A model generated the notes under the pieces. That model saw only the letters and a program-made list of their open reading frames with translations. It was not told the origin of the DNA and did not search any database. Shown here in pieces: positions 1 to 9,150 of a stretch of 64,000 nt of DNA. The position numbers and the translations under genes are program-made. The DNA lies in assembly GCA_963739385.1 (NCBI GenBank), contig CAVUAI010000070.1, forward strand, positions 1 to 64,000, read 5' to 3'. Every line of letters starts with the position of its first letter. Position 1 is the first letter of the stretch. The DNA comes from VAZQ01 sp963739385. GTDB taxonomy: Bacteria; Pseudomonadota; Alphaproteobacteria; Rhizobiales; Xanthobacteraceae.

Positions 1-93
1 GGTTTCGTTGGGATTGCGCCGCACTTTCCCGCTGTCATTCCGGGGCGGCGCCACGCTGTCCGCTGTCATTCCGGGGCCGCACCACATTCTCCA

Positions 94-198
94 CTGTCAT
101 TCCGGGGCCCGAACGAAGTGAGGGCACCCCGAATCCAGTAATCACCGCCTGCGAGTACTGGATTCCGGGTTCGCCGCTGCGCGGCGCCCGGAGTGACA
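94..198. repeat. Palindromic interspersed repeat, family R1
   Basis: A 105-bp element begins ctgtcattccggggcccg and ends with the reverse complement of its start (cggagtgaca). An inner inverted repeat pairs gaatccagta with tactggattc, so the whole unit can fold as a nested hairpin. Three 106-bp copies recur at 21429-21942. The preceding bases 30-93 hold two partial copies of the left end. Confidence 0.85.
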
Positions 199-330
199 CC
201 GCGGGTGGGTTGGCACCGGCGAAGCAGTCGGTAACCGGCGGGGCGGCCAAGCGATGGCGGCGCGGCTTGCCCACGTATGATAGAGCATGATCCGACTTGA
301 TCCGCGCCGTCATTGCCGGGCTTGACACCG

Positions 331-456
331 TAAGTCGGGTTTACCCGACTTACGCGCTCATACGACGCAACTCGGGCTTGCCCGAGTTGCGATGCAATCC
401 ATCCCCTTCGCGAAGAGCTCTCGCGAAGGATGGACCCGCGGGTCAAGCCCGCGGGT
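331..456. repeat. Cluster of four adjacent perfect palindromes
   Basis: Four different inverted repeats lie end to end: 331-352 (taagtcgggt arms), 367-390 (gcaactcggg arms), 405-429 (ccttcgcga arms) and 434-456 (acccgcggg arms). Similar hairpin tiles recur near 35020-35217 and 43960-44118. No gene is seen in 1-493. Confidence 0.75.
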
Positions 457-493
457 GACACACCGCCAGGTGCCATAGGCGGACATCGGCCGG

Positions 494-1475
494 CTATTCG
501 ATCACCTCGTCGGCGCGCAGCAGGAGGGCGGTGGGGATCGCTAGGCCAAGCGTCCTTGCGGTCCTTAGGTTGATCACAAACTCCCATCGAACGGGGAGTT
601 CGATCGGCAGGTCAGCTGGGCTTGTACCTCTGAGAATCTTGTCCACCAATACCGCGGAGCGCCGAAACACGCCGGGAAGACTCACACCATAGGACATCAA
701 ACCGCCCGCGACCGCGAACGCCCGGAATCCATAGACTGCCGGCAGGCCGACGGTGGCCGCGATTGCCGCGATTTCTGCCGGGCGAGAATTGAAGGTGGGG
801 GCTTCACTGATGAACAGGCCTTGCATGCCCTCGCGCGCAGCCTGGGCGAATGCGGCATTGAAGTCCGCCTTGCGAACTTCATAAAGCCGCAAGCTCAAAC
901 CTAAGGCATGGGCCGCCCTGGAACGCGCTTGTAATTTATCGCATCGGCAGGATCGTCCGGGCTGACAAGGACCCCGAGCCGCGCAAGATCGGGCACTATT
1001 TCCCTGAGGAATTCGAGCCGCTTCCCGACCACCGCGTCATCGCCGGCAGTCCAAGTTCCGGTGACATTGCTGCCGGGCTTTCGGATGCTTTGCACCAATC
1101 CCGTTGCAACCGGATCGTCCGACGTTATGACCACGAGTGGAATCGTGCGCGTGGCATTGCGCGCTGCCAAAGCTCCGGCCTGCGATCCGGCCAAAATGAC
1201 ATGAGGTCTCAACGCGACCAGCTCCATGGCGAGTTGCGGGAGGCGTTCAGGCACGCCATCGCTATACCTCAGCTCAAGATCCACGTTGTGTGCCTCGATA
1301 TAGCCAGCTCCCGCAGCGCAGCTCGAAATTCTGCAACATTCGGCGCCGCCCCGGCTTGCGCTATCGGCAGCAGCATTCCGATAAGTGGACGCCCCGCCGG
1401 CTGTTGTGCGCGCGTCGGCAGCGGAAACGCGACCGCCGCACTACCGAGCAAAGTGATGAAATCCCGCCGCCTCAT
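494..1475 (-). pseudogene. ABC transporter substrate-binding protein (ABC_sub_bind family), two frameshifts
   Basis: The gene for a periplasmic ABC_sub_bind-family protein is split over three frames. The N-terminal piece starts MRRRDFITLLGSAAVAF at 1475, a twin-arginine-like signal followed by RAQQPAGRPLIGML. The middle piece contains DLELRYSDG and PGSNVTGTW. The C-terminal piece ends LRTARTLGLAIP then ADEVIE at the stop at 494. Each junction (about 1285 and 905) behaves like loss of one base. Put together, the product would be about 325 residues, the normal family length. No membrane or ATPase subunit is adjacent. The intact relative at 45984-46970 has the same ending. The substrate cannot be told. 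Confidence 0.85.
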
Positions 1476-1665
1476 GGAACGCGCTAGCCTTCGAGCAACG
1501 GCTTGGCAGCTGAACAGCAGCATATCCGATCCAAACCATTGAACCAATTCGATCTGCTCGCACGATCATGGATCGCACCGTCACCTCTTCGGGTCACGCG
1601 ACGCGGTCCCCCGCGCCGCGCCTATCTCCGCGCCCCATCGGGTCCGGCATTCGAGCCATGAGCCT

Positions 1666-3293
1666 TTACACGAAGAGGAAGTCGTGGACGTTCAATGTGC
1701 CGATCTGCACGTTCTCGATCACCAGGGTATCGTTGTGATCAAGGGTGACGACCACGTCGTTGCCGCGCTGTCGGCTGTGCGCCGTCAGTTGGCTGAAGCT
1801 AGAAAAGAACGCCGAGACATCGATGACATCGCCGGTCGCGGCGCCGGCCGCAAAATCGGCAACGCGCGTCGCGCCGGACCCGTCCTCCATGACAACGGTG
1901 TCATCGCCCCCGCCGAGAAAGAGCTCGCCGGCGAGGACGCCCCCTTGCCGAACACGAACGTGTCCGCGCCACCGCCCAGCTCGACGTCTCCCACGATGCG
2001 GCCATGATTGATCACGATCTCCTCGCCGGCGCCGCCGAGCACCGCGACGTCGGCGCCCTTGATGAGGCCGAAATTCTTCAGTTGCGAGGCCATATCCGCA
2101 GCGGGCAGGCCGTCCCGCTCCAGAACGTTCAACTCGACGGCAGCCGAATCGGCGTTCCTGCTCTCGATAACTCCCGAACGAGTGTTCTCCACGACCGCCT
2201 CGTCGCCGGACACGACCACACCCGCCGCACGGAACACGGCACCGACATCAGCGCTGTCGAAGGCGCCGCCGGCCGTGGTGATCCGCCCGCTATTGGTCAG
2301 GTGATGGCCGTCGCCCACCATGACGACGCCCGCGGCGCCATCGCCATGGGTTTCGATGATGCCGCGGTTTGCGATCTCGTCGTCTCCGGCGGCGGCGAAC
2401 CCGAAACCGTCGAGGCCGATCGCAATGCCCATGGCGCCGTCGCCGGCGCTGACGATGTGCCCGGCATTGAAGACCTCGGTGCCGAGCCCGGGCAACTGCA
2501 ATGGACCCCCGCCACGCGCCACCATGCCCATCGCAAAGGTTCCGTGCGCTTCGATGAGCCCGAAATTGTCGACCCGATGGCCGTCGCCGAATCCTCCCAT
2601 CCCGATATCGTCATCGGCCGTGACGACGACGACACCCCGGTTGGTAACGTGCGTGTTCGCCAGTACGCCCGCTATGCCGGCGGTATCGATGCCGGTGACC
2701 AGAACCCGCCCGAGATTGAGTGCGGAGGCGCCATCGCCAAGAACGTGCAACGCATCGGTATCGGCGCCGCCGGCGGTCACCTGTCCCGCATTGACGACCC
2801 GCGACCCGTCGCCGAAAGCTGCAACGACGACCGACGCATCGGAGAGACTTTCCACGCTACCGTAATTGACAACGAGGCCCTCCGCCCCCACGCCTACCAG
2901 GCCGGACGAGGATTCGCCGTCAACGTGAACGCTGCCGTGATTGGCAATATAGAATCGATCCCCCTCGGCGAAGATGCCTTCGGAGAAGAGCTCGTCGCCG
3001 TCGACGCTCGGATCGGGATCATAGAAATCGCCATGCGTGACCACCGACCCGTAGTTTGCGATATGCGCATCATCGCCTTGCACGAAAATGCCGGCGGCGC
3101 CGAGACCGCTCGTCTCGATGGTTGCAAAATTGCGGATCGCTGCATCGTTTGCGTCGGCGAAGATGCCGTTCGCGAGGTTGCCGGTGGTCGTCAGGTGGCC
3201 AAAGTTGATAACCCGCTCGCCGGACGTGGCCGTCGTGAGCACATCTTCATCGAAGCCAGACGTGGAGATGTCCTTGAAGTTGATCTTTGCCAT
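1666..3293 (-). CDS. Repetitive type I secretion substrate (RTX-like C-terminus), frameshifted
   Basis: The product is about 540 residues if one frameshift is corrected. It starts MAKINFKDISTSGF behind a strong AGGAGG ribosome site five bases from ATG. There is no Sec signal. Residues about 25-430 are imperfect repeats of roughly 24-28 residues with recurring N-x-G-x-I/V and G-D-G steps, the look of a right-handed beta-helix. A GGGADTFVFGKG stretch and a hydrophobic C-terminus ending NVHDFLFV resemble type I secretion target domains of M10 peptidases and RTX proteins. The first frame breaks at a run of five C (1940-1944); one added base rejoins GKGGVLAGELFLGGGDDT to the C-terminal 74 residues. 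No type I exporter genes lie nearby. The function after secretion is unknown. Confidence 0.7.
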
Positions 3294-3580
3294 GATCGCC
3301 TCCTGTTACAGCGCGCGTCGTTCGACGCGATGTCGCATCACTGCGTGGCGAAACCTGACGAGCGCGACAATCCAAAAGCAACCGCGCCCGTCCCGTCAGC
3401 GGAACGGTTCATCTGCTCCACTCGGAAGAGCAGACCGCGTCGCAGCCGCAATCGGCGGCAAACGTGCTCAGCGTGTCACTGGTCCACCGGCAGGTCCTTG
3501 GGGCGGTCCTGAATTGTTCTGAATCGAATGCATGGCTGCCGCATATCAATCTACGATTATTCGATCCCGGCCGAGGGCTC
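3294..3580. other. Upstream region of the secreted-protein gene, no gene seen
   Basis: Intergenic sequence upstream of the leftward gene. Open frames here show no ribosome site or recognisable protein. It runs into the dispersed repeat at 3581-3702. Confidence 0.5.
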
Positions 3581-3702
3581 GAGGTCCGCGATGGGTCATT
3601 GGCGTCGATTTTGGCATGTGCGCGGCACGTCTGCTTACCCTCCGTTAGCGACCGAAGAGCGGACATCCTAAGTGGGCAGCTCCGTGCCAGGAGCGGACTC
3701 TG
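3581..3702. repeat. 122-bp dispersed repeat, left copy flanking the ThDP enzyme
   Basis: It runs from gaggtccgcgatgggtcatt to ccaggagcggactctg. A second copy of equal length and the same orientation lies at 5639-5760, starting caggtccgctacgggtcatt and ending ccagcagcggacctga. The two share their ends and a central ...cggacat... core. Other fragments of this sequence family (atgtccgctt..gggtcaaaagcgga) occur near 7150-7260, 9135-9150, 10748-10810, 12254-12301 and 15340-15400. Confidence 0.65.
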
Positions 3703-3853
3703 TGCGGCAAGAAAAAAGATGATGCCCCCTTCCGCCTGCGCGCAAGCCTGATGTAGCGTTTCCTTGGAGCCGCCAGCGGAGGTGCCGAATCCTAATTATT
3801 GCAACGGCGGCAAGGGTGCCATCGGCGGGCCTCCAACCAAGGGTACCGCGACC

Positions 3854-5536
3854 ATGCCAAAACTCTACGAAGCCCTCGCAGAAGCCTTCCTTGCGGAGGG
3901 AGTCGACACGCAGTTCGTCCTGATGGGCGACGGCAACATGCACTGGTCTACCGCCTTTGCCAAACTGCCGGGCGTACATACCGTCCACGTCAGGCACGAG
4001 CACAGCACCGTTGCGGCGGCGACAGCCTACAACGTAGCCACCGGCAAGGTCGCCGTTGCCTCCGTCACGTGCGGCCCTGGCGTGACCCAGTTGATGACGG
4101 CGCTGCCGGCCGCGGTTCGCGCCCGCCTGCCGATGGTGGTGTTCGCCGGCGAGCCGCCTATCAACGCCAAATTCTACAATCAGTACATCGACCAGGCGCC
4201 CTTGGTGACGGCGACCGGGGCGCATTACATCGCCGCGCATAGCGTGCCGCGCATGATGGACTACGTGCGCGAGGCCTTCCACATCGCCAAGCACGAGCGG
4301 CGGCCGGCGGTGCTGGGCATTCCCTACGACCTGCAGAAGGTCGAGCACATGGCCAACCAGCCCTACGAAACCTCGGCGATGTACCAGCCCAAAGTCGGGC
4401 GCACGCACCCCGATCCCGAGGTCGTGGCCGAGGCCGTCGAGCGGCTGGCCGCGGCAAAGCGGCCTATCGTCCTCGGTGGCCGCGGCGTGTTGTGGTCCGG
4501 CGCACGGGATGCGGTGATCAAGCTCGCCGATCGCTGCGGCGCCTTGCTCTCCAACACGCTGCCCGCGCGCGGTCTCTTCCACGACCATCCGTTCGGGCTC
4601 GGCACCACCGGCAGCTACTTCACGTCGTTAGGCAGGGAGATGTACGAGTCCGCGGACGTCGTTCTCGCGGTTGGCACGAGCCTATCCTACTACGTCGGTG
4701 GCGGGCACTACTTCGCAAAGGCCTGCAAGATCCAGTTGGATGATGCCCCACGCGGCTTGCGCGATGGGCAGAAGGCCGCCGACATCTACGTCAGATCAGA
4801 TGCGCTCATCGGCATCGAGGCAATCCTTGCCGGCCTCGACAAGAAGTTGGGGGTTGGCAAACCGACGGCGGCGGCTATACGCACGAAAGAGCTGGCGCAT
4901 CGCATCGCGATCGAGCCAGCGGACTCGATGCCGTTCGACATCGCGCCCGGGGTGCTGGATCCACGCGAGGCGATCCGGGCCATCGACGCGGTCGTTCCAA
5001 AGGACTGGGACATCGTCGTCGGCGGCGGCCATCAGGCCTATTTCAACACCCAAATGCGTGGCAGGCCGGCGGAGCGCTACACGACGGTCCGTGAATTCGG
5101 CGCGGTCGGCAACGGCCTGTCGTATGCGCTTGGGGTTGCGGCTGCGCGCTGGCAGGGCCGCGAGGGCAAGATCGTGCTGTTCGAAGGAGACGGTGGGCTC
5201 TTGTTCCATATCCAGGAGCTCGAGACGCTCAAGCGCCAAGGATTTCGCATCCTGATCTGCGCGATGAACGACGGCGGATACGGCTCGGAGTTTCACAAGC
5301 TGCGCGCCGACGGCATCGACGATAGCTTGGCTGTGTTCGGCCGGCCCGCGCTCGAAAAAATCGCGCGCGGCTTCGACCTGCGCGGCCACGAGGTACGCGA
5401 TGTATCGATAATCCCGAAGCTGTTCGCCGACTTCGCCGCGCAGGGCGAAAGCGAAATGTGGAACATCCAAATCTCCGACCAGGTCACGGCGCCGGTGATC
5501 CGCCAGACCATCAAGCGCGGGCACGGCAATATGTGA
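3854..5536 (+). CDS. Thiamine diphosphate-dependent enzyme, acetolactate synthase/benzoylformate decarboxylase-like
   Basis: A 560-residue protein of the three-domain ThDP decarboxylase/synthase superfamily; ATG at 3854 gives the family-typical N-terminus MPKLYEALAEAFLAEGV. The Pyr domain carries the conserved glutamate (HVRHEH, Glu49) that activates the cofactor. The PP domain carries the GDG...NDGGYG diphosphate/Mg2+ motif at residues 445-477. The middle domain has the IVLGGRGVLWSGA Rossmann-like segment. The family decarboxylates 2-keto acids or forms C-C bonds; the substrate cannot be deduced because no partner gene (small subunit, dehydrogenase) is adjacent. Direct 122-bp repeats flank it. 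An in-frame upstream extension to 3764 lacks family similarity and was not used. Confidence 0.9.
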   Translation: MPKLYEALAEAFLAEGVDTQFVLMGDGNMHWSTAFAKLPGVHTVHVRHEHSTVAAATAYNVATGKVAVASVTCGPGVTQLMTALPAAVRARLPMVVFAGEPPINAKFYNQYIDQAPLVTATGAHYIAAHSVPRMMDYVREAFHIAKHERRPAVLGIPYDLQKVEHMANQPYETSAMYQPKVGRTHPDPEVVAEAVERLAAAKRPIVLGGRGVLWSGARDAVIKLADRCGALLSNTLPARGLFHDHPFGLGTTGSYFTSLGREMYESADVVLAVGTSLSYYVGGGHYFAKACKIQLDDAPRGLRDGQKAADIYVRSDALIGIEAILAGLDKKLGVGKPTAAAIRTKELAHRIAIEPADSMPFDIAPGVLDPREAIRAIDAVVPKDWDIVVGGGHQAYFNTQMRGRPAERYTTVREFGAVGNGLSYALGVAAARWQGREGKIVLFEGDGGLLFHIQELETLKRQGFRILICAMNDGGYGSEFHKLRADGIDDSLAVFGRPALEKIARGFDLRGHEVRDVSIIPKLFADFAAQGESEMWNIQISDQVTAPVIRQTIKRGHGNM

Positions 5537-5580
5537 GCATTTCGATCAGGTTGGCCTTGTTGGTCGCATAAGGAGATGGC

Positions 5581-5688
5581 ATGACGGCCGCTTGCCGTAA
5601 GTCGCCGAATACGGCCACTCCAAATCAAGCAACGCTCTCAGGTCCGCTACGGGTCATTCGCGTCATTTCGAGCGCGAAGTTGGCATGA
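5581..5688 (+). CDS. Possible 35-residue ORF, probably truncated by a repeat
   Basis: A short ORF starts MTAACRKSPNTATP 44 bases after the ThDP enzyme, with a good AAGGAG site five bases before ATG. Its second half (from LSGPLRVIRVIS) lies inside the dispersed repeat at 5639-5760, so it may be the stump of a gene cut by that repeat. No family is recognised and coding status is doubtful. Confidence 0.2.
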   Translation: MTAACRKSPNTATPNQATLSGPLRVIRVISSAKLA

Positions 5689-5760
5689 CCACTTCACCCC
5701 AATGAACGGACATATCCAGTGGTGATCGACTCGTCCGATTCGTGCCAGCAGCGGACCTGA
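5639..5760. repeat. 122-bp dispersed repeat, right copy flanking the ThDP enzyme
   Basis: Direct-orientation copy of 3581-3702, diverged in its centre but with matching ends and the same length. Confidence 0.65.
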
Positions 5761-5783
5761 CGACCGGAAACACACCTCGTCGC

Positions 5784-6125
5784 TCACGATCCCTCGGCGA
5801 CTGTCGCACCGTCGGCGAGTAGCATCAACCGAAAGACGGCGCCCTCGGGTTTGTTCGGGGCAACCCACAACCGGCCATCATGGGCCTCAATGATCGAACG
5901 GCAGATCGACAGACCCATCCCCATACCGCCCGATTTTGTCGTGAACAGCGGATTGAATATCCGCTCGAAATCTTGCGAGCCGATTCCTGTTCCAGTGTCC
6001 GCCACCGATACGATTACGCCGCCGCCGTTGTGGACCTCGGACCTCACACACAGGACCCGCGCCCCATCCTTGCCGGCCATCGAATTGATCGCGTTCGTGA
6101 TCCAACACCCTGGGTCGTGCCGTGG
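5784..6125 (-). pseudogene. C-terminal relic of a sensor histidine kinase
   Basis: The readable frame encodes the ATP-binding (HATPase_c) end of a two-component kinase: WITNAINSM (N box), SVADTGTGIG (G1), the F box IFNPLFTTK, and GMGMGLSICRSIIEAHDG (G2). It ends ..VAEGS at 5784. Upstream of the N box (about 6125) there is no dimerisation domain, no His box, no PAS domain and no start codon. The piece is therefore a truncated 3' remnant. No response regulator is adjacent. Confidence 0.8.
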
Positions 6126-6238
6126 AATGCAGCACCCGCCAGAAACGAGGATGCGCGCCTACTGGTTCATAGTTCTCAAACGCTGTAAATTGCACACATC
6201 AGCAAGTTATCCAGCTTGTCCGACTGAGTTCGAGATGC

Positions 6239-7084
6239 ATGAAAACGCCATCTGAGTTGCTCGCTGAAGGCCTAGGAGATCTTCTCACCTCCGAAATGAC
6301 TCGCAGGTGTGGGGCGACCCATCCGGCTTTGACCGAAGTGGTCCCCTTCGCCGCCCAGCTTGCTCTTGACTGCATCGCGAGCAGCGACGCCCTTTATCAC
6401 GACGTCGAGCATACAATGCTCGTAACGCTTGCCGGGCACGATATCTTCTTCGGGCGCGCCCTGCTTGCTAACGTAAACGCTAGCGACTATGCGCATTTCA
6501 TAATCGCGTGCGTAACGCATGATATAGGCTACTGCCGAGGTGTTCTTAAAGGAGATGGAGACGACAGCTACGTCATTGATTCGACCGGCCGCAAAGTATC
6601 CTTACCACGGGGGTCCTCTGACGCCGCAATGGCGCCCTATCACGTCGATCGGTCCAAGATGTTCGTGCTGGAACAATTCAAGACCATCGCGCAACTCGAC
6701 GAAGAACGGATCGCCCACGCGATTGAGTTTACGCGATTTCCAGCCACCTTCATGGCTACCGAGAACGAAATCGATGAAGAAGGCTCCCTGTTGCGGGCGG
6801 CCGACCTAATTGGCCAGCTTGGTGATCCTCACTACATACGAAAATCCAACGCGCTCTTTTACGAATTTGAAGAGATCGGGTTGAACAAGGAGCGGGGATA
6901 CGAATCGCCAGCGGATATGGTCGACAAGTATCCGCAATTTTATTGGAACTCCATTTCTCCCCACATCAAGGCTGCGATCCGCTATCTCAATGTCACCTCG
7001 AGGGGACGGCAGTGGATTGCAAACCTCCAAAGCAACGTTTTTCGTGCTGAGCGAGAGATGCGAATTTCTGGGCCGCAGCTCTAG
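6239..7084 (+). CDS. HD-domain metal-dependent phosphohydrolase-like protein
   Basis: A 281-residue soluble protein with the HD superfamily metal-binding pattern: YHDVEHTM with His54 and His58, the central THDIGY (His94-Asp95), and a C-terminal ADLIGQL aspartate near residue 189. HD proteins hydrolyse phosphate esters, including nucleotides and cyclic nucleotides; the early H-x3-H resembles the phosphodiesterase-like subgroup, but the substrate is not evident. Start at 6239 follows weak GAG-rich sequence; an out-of-frame ATG overlaps at 6235. Neighbours are a kinase relic and hypothetical genes, so context gives no role. Confidence 0.8.
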   Translation: MKTPSELLAEGLGDLLTSEMTRRCGATHPALTEVVPFAAQLALDCIASSDALYHDVEHTMLVTLAGHDIFFGRALLANVNASDYAHFIIACVTHDIGYCRGVLKGDGDDSYVIDSTGRKVSLPRGSSDAAMAPYHVDRSKMFVLEQFKTIAQLDEERIAHAIEFTRFPATFMATENEIDEEGSLLRAADLIGQLGDPHYIRKSNALFYEFEEIGLNKERGYESPADMVDKYPQFYWNSISPHIKAAIRYLNVTSRGRQWIANLQSNVFRAEREMRISGPQL

Positions 7085-7482
7085 GTCAAGACCAGTCAAC
7101 AGGCGTTCTAGGATATCTGCTCGGAGCGCATGTTGGCGGGGTTGATGCCATGTCCGCTGTGGGTCAAAGGCAGACGTCGCGCCATCAATTAGGATGAGTT
7201 GGCTTTAGCCCCTCAAAGCGGACATGCGAGAGCCGTCAAGGCATGTCCGTTTGTGCCCTGAGCCGACATTGGCCTGGACTCGCAGCTGAGCTGAAACTAC
7301 CCGCGCATAGCGGAATAAGAACGGGCATCCGCTCCGAGAAATGATCTGCCACGATGGTCGTGTGCGAGCAACAAGATCAAGCACTGCCGTCGCATTGCCA
7401 CGCGATACGACAAGCTCGCAGCGAACGCTCAAAAGATACCTGTCCTTCAAAAATTCAGGCTGCAGCGATCGATTGGCGTTGC
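7085..7482. other. Intergenic region with degenerate dispersed-repeat hairpins
   Basis: No gene is supported. It contains fragments of the atgtccgctg..gggtcaaaggcagac family (about 7150-7180) and an imperfect inverted repeat, caaagcggacatgc (7214-7227) against gcatgtccgtttg (7241-7253), that could form a hairpin. It lies between the 3' ends of two convergent genes and may help end transcription. Confidence 0.5.
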
Positions 7483-7863
7483 TCAGCCTTTCTCGAGGAA
7501 CGAGACAACATCGCTTTTTAGTTGCGACTCAAGTCGACTATATTCGCTCAACTGATAGGGGGTGCGTTGATAGCTGACGCCGCTTTCGGAAAGCACAAAC
7601 TCCCAGCTCACCACTCGGCCATTGGGGGCTGTAATGGTCGCCGTCGCATGTTGATATTTGCCGACGGGATAGGGCCCGGCCACCTCAATCTTGCCAAACT
7701 CCCCCAACGCTTCGTTGAATCTCAACAGAAAATTTCTTATCGGGCCAAAAAGTCGTAGAGCCTGTTCACTCGCCTGTATGCGCTCGTCATTTCGACTCTT
7801 TGTAACGTGAGCAAGGCGCTGCAGTTCTTCTTTGAATTCGTCGGCGTCGGAGGCCATTTTCAT
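7483..7863 (-). CDS. Hypothetical protein, 126 residues
   Basis: A soluble protein of unrecognised family. The N-terminal half (SDADEFKEELQRLAHVTKSRND) is charged and probably helical. The C-terminal half (VAGPYPVGKYQHATATITAPNGRVVSWEFVL) looks like beta strands. There is no signal or membrane segment. The ATG at 7863 (MKMASD) was kept; a second ATG two codons later is possible. It lies 52 bases downstream of the cold shock gene in the same direction and could be cotranscribed. Confidence 0.6.
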   Translation of the reverse strand: MKMASDADEFKEELQRLAHVTKSRNDERIQASEQALRLFGPIRNFLLRFNEALGEFGKIEVAGPYPVGKYQHATATITAPNGRVVSWEFVLSESGVSYQRTPYQLSEYSRLESQLKSDVVSFLEKG

Positions 7864-7914
7864 TCTTCACTGTCAGTAAGCGGTTAGCGCCTGCCCTAGG
7901 AGGTTAGTGATCGG

Positions 7915-8118
7915 TCACTTGACCTTGAGTTTTACCGCAGACTCCTTCCCGCGGTTGCTCTCGACCTCGAACTCGATCGATTGTCCCTCATTTAGCGTGC
8001 TCAGGCCCGCCTGCTCAACGGCGGATATGTGGACGAACACGTCCTTGCCGCCGCCTGTAGGCTGGATGAACCCATAGCCCTTTGTCGGATTGAACCACTT
8101 CACGGTGCCTGTAGCCAT
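7915..8118 (-). CDS. Cold shock protein (CspA family)
   Basis: A 67-residue single cold-shock domain. MATGTVKWFNPTKGYGFIQP contains RNP-1 (KGYGFI) and is followed by RNP-2 (DVFVHI), the single-stranded RNA/DNA-binding surface. Proteins of this family melt RNA structure and aid translation in cold or stress. Start at 8118 gives the exact family length; an upstream in-frame ATG at 8178 adds a sequence not found in the family. Its 5' leader (8119 onward) is long enough for leader-mediated control, but no structure was modelled. Confidence 0.95.
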   Translation of the reverse strand: MATGTVKWFNPTKGYGFIQPTGGGKDVFVHISAVEQAGLSTLNEGQSIEFEVESNRGKESAVKLKVK

Positions 8119-8399
8119 TCTAGTCTCCGATGTTGACCACTCACGATACAATCCGCGCTTAAGGGTGCCTAGGGGCACACCGGGGTGGTAGCGCTAGGGG
8201 AATTCTTGATTGGCCTTACGATTGGGCGCCGGATAGAGCTGGACCGATCCATCCACCAGTTTCCCAAAGCCGATCGGTCACTTCTGCGGCCATCGCAGAT
8301 TGATTAGCTTGATGTGCGGGCCGGACGGCCGATAAGGTCAGAAACTCCATCAGCTCTGTCGGTCAACTTGCCGGCCGCGCAGCAAGACTAGCGAGCCGA

Positions 8400-9134
8400 A
8401 TGAGCTTCGACTTCGAAGAACTAGACTATCGCCCAACACCGATTGGGGCGTTGAGTTTGCGCAGGCGTCGCGAGTTGAAGCTCGGTGTGGATGTCTTTGA
8501 GATCAAACTTGGCGACGAATTTCTAATGTCGAGTTTGTTCACGGCATCGGAGATCGCTTTGGCCCGGCTGGGGCTGGCGGGACTTTCCGAACATGGACTT
8601 GACGTCGTCGTTGGGGGGCTGGGGCTCGGCTACACGGCCAAGGCCGTGTTGGAGCACCAGAAAGTCGCCTCGCTTCTTGTCGTCGAGGCGCTGGAAGCTG
8701 TGATCGAATGGCATGTGGGAGGGCTGGTGCCTCTCGGCCCCGAGCTGACCGGCGACCTCCGGTGCCGCTTCGTCCAAGGCGATTTCTTCGCGCTCGCGGC
8801 GTCCAAAGCGGGCTTTGATCCGGCCGTCCCCGCCCGCAGATTTGACGCAGTGCTCGTGGACATCGATCATTCCCCCGACTTTGTGCTCGATCCGCAGAAC
8901 GCCGCTTTCTACGGCGAGCAGGGGCTCTCCCGGCTTGCCGCACATCTGCGCCCCGGCGGTATCTTCGCTCTCTGGTCCAATGATCGTCTGGACGACGCCT
9001 TCACCGCGCGTCTTGGCCGCATTTTCTCGGATGCGCGCGCCGAGGAGGTGACGTTTCACAACCCGCTTCAAGATAAGCCCTTCACGCAAACGGTTTATCT
9101 TGCGAAAAAGCAGGCGGTACCCCGCAAAACTTGA
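8400..9134 (+). CDS. Spermidine-synthase-like SAM-fold protein
   Basis: A 244-residue protein with a Rossmann-type methyltransferase fold. The glycine-rich segment VVVGGLGLGYTAKAVL (about 77-92), LLVVEALEAVIEWH, GDFF and DAVLVDIDHSP correspond to motifs I, post-I and II of the spermidine synthase/MnmC-like group. Later LRPGGIFALWSND matches motif III. The aminopropyltransferase active-site residues cannot be confirmed by eye, so the reaction stays open. Its stop lies 16 bases left of the IS1182 element end; the gene itself is intact. Confidence 0.75.
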   Translation: MSFDFEELDYRPTPIGALSLRRRRELKLGVDVFEIKLGDEFLMSSLFTASEIALARLGLAGLSEHGLDVVVGGLGLGYTAKAVLEHQKVASLLVVEALEAVIEWHVGGLVPLGPELTGDLRCRFVQGDFFALAASKAGFDPAVPARRFDAVLVDIDHSPDFVLDPQNAAFYGEQGLSRLAAHLRPGGIFALWSNDRLDDAFTARLGRIFSDARAEEVTFHNPLQDKPFTQTVYLAKKQAVPRKT

Positions 9135-9150
9135 ATGTCCGAAACGGGTC

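Noticed and set aside
1090..1542. 150-codon rightward frame opposite the broken binding-protein gene
   Set aside because: Antisense shadow of a recognisable ABC_sub_bind sequence.
2004..3512. 502-codon rightward open frame opposite the secretion substrate
   Set aside because: It is the antisense shadow of a repetitive GC-rich gene; no ribosome site and no family pattern.
8400..9134. Naming the SAM-fold protein a true spermidine synthase
   Set aside because: The fold motifs fit, but the polyamine-site residues cannot be verified by eye, so only a fold-level call was made.
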